Below the pieces are notes generated by a model that was not told where the DNA came from, ran no database searches, and saw nothing but the letters and a program-made list of their open reading frames with translations. A program made the position numbers and the translations under genes. A stretch of DNA of 64,000 nucleotides from Acetobacter lovaniensis (lineage in GTDB: Bacteria > Pseudomonadota > Alphaproteobacteria > Acetobacterales > Acetobacteraceae): contig NZ_JACHIE010000005.1 of assembly GCF_014207635.1 (NCBI RefSeq), positions 124,001 through 188,000 of the forward strand, given 5' to 3'. This document shows positions 58,078-64,000 of this stretch, in pieces. Every line of letters begins with the position of its first letter. The stretch's first letter is position 1.

Positions 58078-59209
58078 CGTTCAGCAACACCGCACCCTGG
58101 GTCACGATCCGATCACCGGCAGCAAGACCGCTAATTACCCGGCAGTCAGTCCCGTCATCGAGCACCACATCAACTGTCCGACGACGAAAAACGTGAGGCC
58201 GCACCTCGACGAACACAGTGGTCGCGTCGTTGTTCATCAGGATCGCTGTCTGCGGGACCGTGATGTCCGGCGGTCGGGGAACAGCGATTGCGACATGGGT
58301 ATAAAGATGCGGCGTCAGCATGCCATCTGGGTTGGTGATCGTGAAATAGGCGCTGCGCCGCCTTGTTTCGGGCTGCAAGGATGGACGCAGCCCATCGATG
58401 ATGCCAGCCAGGCGCAAATCGGGAAGCACCGGCACCGTTGCGTGCACGGCCATGCCGGCCCGGACCAGCATGGCCTGATTTTCGGCCAGATCGGCAACGA
58501 CCCATAATTCACGCGTATCCACCAGGGTCATCATGACTGCAGTGGGATCGGTGACGTTCATACCCGCCGCGACCGACACCGTGTCGATCACGCCGTCGAT
58601 CGGCGCGGTGAGCGCCATCCGCGCCCCCTCACGAGCACCGTCCTTCACCGGCGCGTCACGGCCCAGGGCCGCCAGGCGCGCGCTGGCCCGTTCCAGTTCG
58701 GACCGGGCCTGTTCATACGCAGCCCGTGCGGCCTGCAGATCCTTCATCGCGCCGCCCCCGGCTCCGACGACATGCTGCGATCGGTCATATTGCGCACGGG
58801 CCTGCACCAGAGCAGAGCGCGCCTTGTCCTCGTCCGCACTGGCCTGCGCCATGTCGCCGGACATGATGACGGCCAGCACCTGTCCCGCCCGGACATGTGC
58901 GCCGGGGGCGACATCCAGTTGCGTGATCCGTCCCGTCAGCGGCGGCAACAGGTTGATACTACGCGAGGGCTCCGCCGTGATTTCGCCTGGTGCGTCGATA
59001 TCATGCGGGCGCGCCCGAACGGTGACTGTATCTACCCGCAGACGCGATATCAGCGGAGATGCGGCATCGACAGCCAGATCCCCATTCTGTTCACGATGCA
59101 CGCCTTGCGCTTCGGATATTTCCGGACCTCCAACCGCGACGAGGACGATTATCGAGACAAGGGAAAGCCAGAGCAGCTTGTCGATGCGACGAAAGTGGCG
59201 GCGCTTCAT
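58070..59209 (-). CDS. Periplasmic membrane fusion protein of the RND pump
   Basis: 379 residues. An N-terminal anchor (LLWLSLVSIIVLVAVGGPEI) is followed by the barrel-sandwich lipoyl-like domain SINLLPPLTGRITQLDVAPG, AHVRAGQVLAVIMSGDMAQA, then a helical hairpin and the returning ALTAPIDGVIDTVSVAAGMN. The C-terminal part has LWVVADLAENQAMLVRAGMA. CusB/CzcB type, no His-rich N-terminal metal domain. Overlaps the pump start by eight bases; first gene of the pump operon. Confidence 0.9.
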   Translation of the reverse strand: MKRRHFRRIDKLLWLSLVSIIVLVAVGGPEISEAQGVHREQNGDLAVDAASPLISRLRVDTVTVRARPHDIDAPGEITAEPSRSINLLPPLTGRITQLDVAPGAHVRAGQVLAVIMSGDMAQASADEDKARSALVQARAQYDRSQHVVGAGGGAMKDLQAARAAYEQARSELERASARLAALGRDAPVKDGAREGARMALTAPIDGVIDTVSVAAGMNVTDPTAVMMTLVDTRELWVVADLAENQAMLVRAGMAVHATVPVLPDLRLAGIIDGLRPSLQPETRRRSAYFTITNPDGMLTPHLYTHVAIAVPRPPDITVPQTAILMNNDATTVFVEVRPHVFRRRTVDVVLDDGTDCRVISGLAAGDRIVTQGAVLLNDD

Positions 59210-59282
59210 GCGTTCTTCATTCAGGAATAGGTGAGATGATATGCGATACGACGACTGAAAAAATGCACATCGGCCCCTCTGA

Positions 59283-59852
59283 TCATGGATTCACCGATCG
59301 CTCCGGCAGCATCCGTGACAGCACGCCATCCTTCAGAATGAACTGATGAAACAGCGCTGCGCCGGCGTGACCTACCGCCAAGGCAATGATGAGCCATGCA
59401 TTCCAGGAATGGAGGTTTTCGACCCACTTCAGGGTTCCGGACGAAAACCTGGTGAAGGGAGGCGGGATCAGAAAACCGAAAAAACTCATGCTTTGTCCCG
59501 CCCCCCACCGCCAAGCGAAGCCGAGGCCGGCTTCCGTCACCAACAGGCCATAGAGCACGCTTTCCATGGCGACTGCGCAGAGACGATCCAGCGGAGAGAG
59601 CAGGAACGCAAGCCGACGTCCGCCTGTCAAACGCCAATAAAGACGCACAAAAACAACCACGGACAGGACGATCCCCGCCGTAAGATGCGCGACCACCATG
59701 AGGTGGTGAACGGGCTTGGTGGGAAGGCCCCATGTCTCGCCGAGCGCGAATTGGAACAGGACCAGCAAGGCCGTCGCCCAGTGCAGAAACATCGTGAGAG
59801 CGTCATAGTGACGAAACTGTTGCGTCTGGTCCGGCGCACTCGCCTGTTTCAT
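59283..59852 (-). CDS. Cytochrome b561
   Basis: 189 residues, four membrane helices with heme-ligand histidines in FRHYDALTMFLHWATALLVL and KPVHHLMVVAHLTAGIVLSV, and in WVENLHSWNAWLIIALAVGH. Prokaryotic b561 proteins pass electrons between quinol and superoxide or other acceptors at the inner membrane. On the same strand 74 bp upstream of the membrane fusion gene, so it may be cotranscribed with the pump. Confidence 0.9.
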   Translation of the reverse strand: MKQASAPDQTQQFRHYDALTMFLHWATALLVLFQFALGETWGLPTKPVHHLMVVAHLTAGIVLSVVVFVRLYWRLTGGRRLAFLLSPLDRLCAVAMESVLYGLLVTEAGLGFAWRWGAGQSMSFFGFLIPPPFTRFSSGTLKWVENLHSWNAWLIIALAVGHAGAALFHQFILKDGVLSRMLPERSVNP

Positions 59853-60036
59853 ACGTTTTTCTCTTACCGTAGCAATTAGAAAACTGAATTATAGGCGAAC
59901 TACCTGACTGCAGCCTGAACGACAACGCATAAAAAATATGAAAAAAAGCCAATGATATTCACTTGCATTGTTCGAAGAAAATACCGATTGCCCCGAGAGG
60001 ATTTCGATCATACTCAAGTATAGACGTTCTCCTTCG

Positions 60037-60744
60037 ATGGATGCCCCCATGTCCCGACTTCGCTCACATACGGAACGCCACGCCACCGAGAAACTCGGAT
60101 GGCTGCGCGCGGCTGTGCTCGGCGCCAATGACGGCACATTATCCACGGGTAGCCTCATCGTCGGCGTCGCCAGTGCCCATGCCTCGCAGGGAAACATCCT
60201 CATCGCCGGCCTTTCGGCGCTGGTCGCCGGTGCCCTGTCCATGGCGGCTGGAGAATATGTCTCGGTCAGTTCACAGGCGGATTCCGAACGTGCCGACCTT
60301 GCACGCGAGAAGAACGAACTCGCCCATGACTGGGACGGCGAGGTGAAGGAACTGGCCGGAATTTACCAGCAAAGAGGTCTCGACGCGACACTAGCCCGAC
60401 AGGTGGCAGTCGAACTGATGAAACATGATGCGCTCGGTGCGCATGCCCGCGACGAGCTTGGCCTGTCCGAAGCAACGGCGGCCAGGCCTGTTCAGGCGGC
60501 CTTCGCCTCCGCTGCAGCGTTTTCCTGCGGAGCGGTATTCCCCGTAGTGACAGCCGTTCTTACCCCGCCATCATACGTGGCCGGGGGCGTGTCCATCGTC
60601 TCCGTTATCATGCTGGCCGTACTGGGCGCCATCGGCGCCATTGCCGGCGGAGCTGCTCCTTTGAAACCCGCGCTGCGGGTGACCTTCTGGGGAATCGTAG
60701 CGATGATCATCACGGCCGGAATAGGCCGGATTTTTCACATCTAA
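60037..60744 (+). CDS. VIT1/CCC1 family metal transporter
   Basis: 235 residues: WLRAAVLGANDGTLSTGSLI, LSALVAGALSMAAGEYVSVS, SQADSERADLAREKNELAHD, the VIT signature with the charged metal-binding helix between membrane helices 2 and 3, then a C-terminal three-helix bundle (AVLGAIGAIAGGAAPLKPAL). Moves Fe2+ or Mn2+ out of the cytosol. Start at 60037 chosen; ATG 60049 is equally possible. Divergent from cytochrome b561, with the pump operon next door, which suggests a metal-homeostasis island. Confidence 0.88.
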   Translation: MDAPMSRLRSHTERHATEKLGWLRAAVLGANDGTLSTGSLIVGVASAHASQGNILIAGLSALVAGALSMAAGEYVSVSSQADSERADLAREKNELAHDWDGEVKELAGIYQQRGLDATLARQVAVELMKHDALGAHARDELGLSEATAARPVQAAFASAAAFSCGAVFPVVTAVLTPPSYVAGGVSIVSVIMLAVLGAIGAIAGGAAPLKPALRVTFWGIVAMIITAGIGRIFHI

Positions 60745-60889
60745 TTTCCTCGCCTCCCGACTAGGTCAGTAACCATCGACTGATAGCCTCCGAGATATCG
60801 GGCGACTGGGGCACAACCCCCATTTGCGGTTCGACATGCAGCAGGTTCACATCTCAAAGCTGGTGCGAGGGTATCGAGTAATAGCTGCT

Positions 60890-61324
60890 CTATGTCCCGG
60901 TGTCCGGTTCCTTCCGTCCAGCGACATCCCTTACCCGCTCATTGAGGAACCGCTGTCCCTTCACCAGCCGCCGGACCAGCACCTCATTGAACCGGGCATA
61001 CATCTTCGCCCCCCGATCCTTCGCGGCCTCGTTCTCATTCGCCGGGATGGGAAGCTGGCGCATCATCCAGGCATGAGTATAGAGCGCGAATGCCTCGCCC
61101 AGCACAGCGACGGCCTCATCCACATCGTCGATCCGTCGCCCGAGCCGGTCCAGACGCTTGGACAGCGCCGCATCCCGGCGTTCATCGTCTTCGCCGGACA
61201 CCAGCGACAGCACCGCTGCCTCGATCACCGCCGATTTCGACACCTTCCGGCGCTCGGCCAGCGCCTCGACCTGCTTGAGCAGGCCCGGCTCGAAATACAC
61301 ATTCATCCGCTGCCGCCTGGTCAT
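60890..61324 (-). CDS. CopG/ribbon-helix-helix mobilisation-associated protein
   Basis: 144 residues. The N-terminal ribbon-helix-helix reads RRQRMNVYFEPGLLKQVEAL, AERRKVSKSAVIEAAVLSLV. A helical part (KRLDRLGRRIDDVDEAVAVL, LGEAFALYTHAWMMRQLPIP) follows. CopG proteins of this size next to a DUF3363 relaxase usually belong to the conjugation/mobilisation region of plasmids and integrative elements. 151 bp downstream of the relaxase on the same strand. Confidence 0.75.
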   Translation of the reverse strand: MTRRQRMNVYFEPGLLKQVEALAERRKVSKSAVIEAAVLSLVSGEDDERRDAALSKRLDRLGRRIDDVDEAVAVLGEAFALYTHAWMMRQLPIPANENEAAKDRGAKMYARFNEVLVRRLVKGQRFLNERVRDVAGRKEPDTGT

Positions 61325-61475
61325 CGCCGTTCCCCTGGTCTGGAGGTTTGATGACAGAGTGAGCTGAAAATTCCCTGACGCAAGCCCTTATTCGATCGGG
61401 ATGGTACAGGGGCGTAGCCTGGCGTAAAATTGGCGGCTTTTGTCGGCGCTCCGGAACGACTCGTGGGGCATCCCG

Positions 61476-63590
61476 CTACAAGCCAAGTCCCCTGCCCCGT
61501 CCCAGTGCCCAGGAGATACCACCATGCTCGTCCATGGAGATCGTCATCTCCTTCTGGCGCTGTTTCCCGATCTCCGGACGCCAGGGCACCAGCGAGAATT
61601 CATGCCCGCTCTCCATTACCGCAAACCGCCCGCTGGCCAGATCGACCGGGCCTTTCATCGTGCCCTGGATGGTCTCGAAGCGATCAAGCGGACGCCACAG
61701 CTTCCCCCGCTTCCCGGCCATGGCCTGTCCCACCCGTTCCACTTCCCGCCCTTCCAGCGACGCCAGCAGGTTCTTGCGATAGCGGACCATGCCCTCCGGG
61801 GTGAGACTGGCGTCCCCACGGTCGATCAGGGCCTGTTGCCGTCTGGCCAGGGCGTCACCCACCTCGCCCCCGAACCCGGCCTCCACCCGGTCGCCCTCAC
61901 GCCTGGCTCCGGCCACCAGACGCCGGTCGAGCCAGGTCGCGCCATCGGACCCGATCTGCGCTTCCAGGTCGAAGGCGGACAGCAGCCGCACCGTCGCCTT
62001 CGGGGCACGGGCGGCGTCATAGGCGATGGAGCGTTGCTGGAAGTCTTCCGGGATGCGCCAGCGGTCGGCCTCCAGCCGCTCCACGATCCCAGCCCGCCGC
62101 AGAGCTTCCAGACGGCGGACATGCCCCTTGATCAGGTCTTCCGGCGTGCCTTTGAGGCTCCAGCGGTCGAGCTGCATCTGTTCCAGGTGGGCCGAAGGGC
62201 GATAGATCCCGCCCTCGGTATGGGCGAGGATCGCCCGATCGGATGGGCGCGGTTTGTCGGGAACCGAGGCAGCGGCGATTTCCACGATCGCGCCACCGGG
62301 AACGTCCTCCACCTGAGCCGGGTCGAAGCCGCGCAGATGATGCACCCGCCCATCGAGGCCATCGACCACCAGCGACAGTTTCTCCCCGAGTTCGTCGGTC
62401 AGGTGCCTGTCCACCAGTTGCCCGATGACCGATTTGTCTGGAACCTCGCCATGGAAGTGGAAATGCGCCGGGTCTCGGTTTGCGTGCTCAGTATCCTTGC
62501 CGCGCGCCTTCAGGGCGCGGTGCATCTGCTTCGTGATGTCGTCCCGCTCGCCGAGATTGCGCAGACGCTCCTCCAGCCGGTCGTCGAGCGTCCATCTGCC
62601 CGGTTCCGTCTGGCTGGCCAGTCCCATGCGTTCCAGCTTCGCGAGGCGCGACAGGCGCAGCCGCCGGTCCACCAGATCAGAGGTCGGTGTTTCGATACCG
62701 GGGCGCATGTCGAGGGTACCGTCCTTCATCGGATCCAGCAGGGCACGGTCGATGCGGGTGAAGCGGTCGCGGTCGATCTCGGTTTCCAGCTTTTGGCGCT
62801 GTTCGATCTCGGACACGGGACCGAGGTCCAGCGTCACGAATTCGGAGGCGCGTTCGCGGAGGCCATGGGTGATATAGCCGCCATCGATGACGAGGTCTTT
62901 GCCCTGGTCATCGCGACCGTTGATCACGACATGGACATGAGGATGCGCGGTGTTGAAATGATTCACCGCCACCCAGTCGAGCCGTGTGCCGAGGTCGGCT
63001 TCCATCCGCGTCATCAGGTCGCGGGTGAAGTCCGTCAGATCCTCCAGCCGGTCGGCGTCTTCCGGCGAGACGATGAAGCGGAACTGATGCCGGTCCTCCG
63101 CGCCGCGTTCGAGGAAGGCTCTTGCATCGGCGCGGTCAGTCTCCGCGTTGTAGAGGACACCACGCTCGCCGTCACGGGACGTGCCGTCACGCTGGACGTA
63201 ACGCAGGTGGGCAGCAGCTCCCCCTCCCTTCCCGGCCTGACGCACCACACGCGCCTTCACGGTCACACGCCGGGCACCGGACACCTGATGCCGCCAGCCG
63301 GTGATCCCGCGTGCACGGACGAAGGACGCGCCCCGCCCGCGACCCACGCCACGGGTGGAACCGGAACGCGACGCGCTCCCCGCACGCGAAGACGCAACAG
63401 AGTCAGAAGAAAAGCGGCGGCCACTGCCGCCGCCCGACCCGCTGCCTCCCCTCTTTCCGGGGGACAGGGATTGCCGCCGAACCTGTGTGCGAATGCCGGT
63501 CAAAAAGTCCGCGTGACCACGCGCCAAGCCGCCCTTCGAGCGGAGGCGTCCAACTCTGGGGCGGAACGCGGTGTCGTCATCCTGCGCCAT
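61476..63590 (-). CDS. DUF3363 relaxase (VirD2/TraI-like)
   Basis: 704 residues. A basic Ser/Gly-rich lead (GSGSGGGSGRRFSSDSVASS) precedes KARVVRQAGKGGGAAAHLRY and VQRDGTSRDGERGVLYNAET. The HUH-type metal motif appears in DWVAVNHFNTAHPHVHVVIN (His-x-His after the first His), and QFRFIVSPEDADRLEDLTDF matches the relaxase core. The DUF3363 body continues to the C-terminus. Nicks oriT and is carried into recipients. Intact, but no coupling protein or type IV secretion genes lie between here and the metal genes. Confidence 0.9.
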   Translation of the reverse strand: MAQDDDTAFRPRVGRLRSKGGLARGHADFLTGIRTQVRRQSLSPGKRGGSGSGGGSGRRFSSDSVASSRAGSASRSGSTRGVGRGRGASFVRARGITGWRHQVSGARRVTVKARVVRQAGKGGGAAAHLRYVQRDGTSRDGERGVLYNAETDRADARAFLERGAEDRHQFRFIVSPEDADRLEDLTDFTRDLMTRMEADLGTRLDWVAVNHFNTAHPHVHVVINGRDDQGKDLVIDGGYITHGLRERASEFVTLDLGPVSEIEQRQKLETEIDRDRFTRIDRALLDPMKDGTLDMRPGIETPTSDLVDRRLRLSRLAKLERMGLASQTEPGRWTLDDRLEERLRNLGERDDITKQMHRALKARGKDTEHANRDPAHFHFHGEVPDKSVIGQLVDRHLTDELGEKLSLVVDGLDGRVHHLRGFDPAQVEDVPGGAIVEIAAASVPDKPRPSDRAILAHTEGGIYRPSAHLEQMQLDRWSLKGTPEDLIKGHVRRLEALRRAGIVERLEADRWRIPEDFQQRSIAYDAARAPKATVRLLSAFDLEAQIGSDGATWLDRRLVAGARREGDRVEAGFGGEVGDALARRQQALIDRGDASLTPEGMVRYRKNLLASLEGREVERVGQAMAGKRGKLWRPLDRFETIQGTMKGPVDLASGRFAVMESGHEFSLVPWRPEIGKQRQKEMTISMDEHGGISWALGRGRGLGL

Positions 63591-64000
63591 GGCCAGACCT
63601 CGCGGAAAACGGGCTTTTCGGGGAACAGTGCCGTCAGAAACGGCGGTAAACCCTCCCTCCTTAAAAATGACGACTCAGACGTCTAAAATCCAGAGTGCCA
63701 CTTAAACTTTCCCTAACCCCATGTGCAGACAGAGAAAACCGCAGGGCTGGACCGGCAGGAGTGCCATGTCCTTTAATCTTGCCCTCACGTTTTTTCCTCT
63801 TTTCGTCCTCTGAATTAGACTTTTCCGAATCTGATGGCCACTTCCTGCCTGACCGAGGGGACTGGCAAAACCTGCCACAGATTGCCTCCCACCACCACGC
63901 GAACGGAACGTCGAAACCATGCGTCGGACGTGATCGGAATCGACATCTGCACATGACGGGGGACCGTCGAACGGATGACGCTCCCGGCGACGATGCATCA
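63591..64000. other. 410-bp window-edge interval without a supported gene
   Basis: The interval directly upstream of the relaxase, where an oriT would be expected. A short inverted repeat GACG...CGTC is visible near 63,670-63,685, but nothing that I can call an oriT. Open frames on both strands look like shadows. Confidence 0.3.

Noticed and set aside
57286..58134. 282-residue plus-strand frame
   Set aside because: Antisense to the RND pump and membrane fusion genes, shadow composition.
61440..63686. 748-residue open frame on the plus strand
   Set aside because: Fully antisense to the DUF3363 relaxase, whose relaxase motifs and composition are convincing; high GC keeps the opposite frame open by chance.
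1..64000. CRISPR array or IS element
   Set aside because: No spaced repeat array and no transposase frame with flanking inverted repeats was seen anywhere.

Overview
The window looks like the chromosome of an acetic acid bacterium (Acetobacteraceae, Acetobacter/Komagataeibacter-like). This rests on protein character, the anmK-pdxJ-pdxA cluster, and a GC content that I judge by eye to be mid-to-high fifties. The genus is an inference.

Region 1 (1-6,975) is host core. On the minus strand lie a window-edge sodium:solute symporter with its DUF3311 partner, a secreted protein, and the packed run pdxA-pdxJ-membrane protein-anmK. On the plus strand lie a LapA-domain protein, pyrF, trpF and tRNA-Ser(GGA).

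Region 2 (about 6,976-49,730) is a largely complete tailed-phage prophage next to tRNA-Ser. A P4-type integrase with arm-site-like repeats is followed by a long leftward early operon of small genes: DUF551-like, ASCH, Lar-type, AlpA, DUF2786, XRE and small membrane peptides. A lambda-like switch follows, with a CI-like repressor, a Cro-like protein and operators of the form TTCGCA-N3-TGCGAA on both sides of the repressor. Between Cro and CII sits an accessory cassette bounded by two exact 75-bp repeats. Next come CII, a replication-type gene with a possible internal origin, a BRO-N protein, a secreted protein divergent from an RHH/DUF4160/DUF2442 module, an internal tyrosine recombinase and DUF3164. 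The late genes combine a lambda-type head (Nu1, gpA, gpW, portal, S49 protease, gpD, gpE, gpFII) with a Mu-type contractile tail (sheath, tube, gp41-like chaperone with a -1 frameshift, tape measure with lysozyme domain, gpN, gpP, gp45-gp48, fibre). A lysis region with several tiny membrane proteins and a C1-peptidase-like protein ends the prophage.

Region 3 (about 49,730-51,918) is AT-richer debris. It contains a decayed metallo-beta-lactamase (AHL-lactonase-like) gene and two small ORFs. I found no attR copy of the tRNA end, so the right boundary of the element is not fixed.

Region 4 (51,919-64,000) has higher GC and looks like an acquired island. It holds MgtC, a small lysine-rich secreted protein, a heavy-metal-type RND efflux operon (membrane fusion protein, CusA/CzcA pump, NodT-type outer-membrane factor) behind cytochrome b561, a VIT1/CCC1 metal transporter, a CopG protein and a DUF3363 relaxase. 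The relaxase and CopG protein indicate mobilisation ancestry, but no type IV secretion genes lie inside the window.
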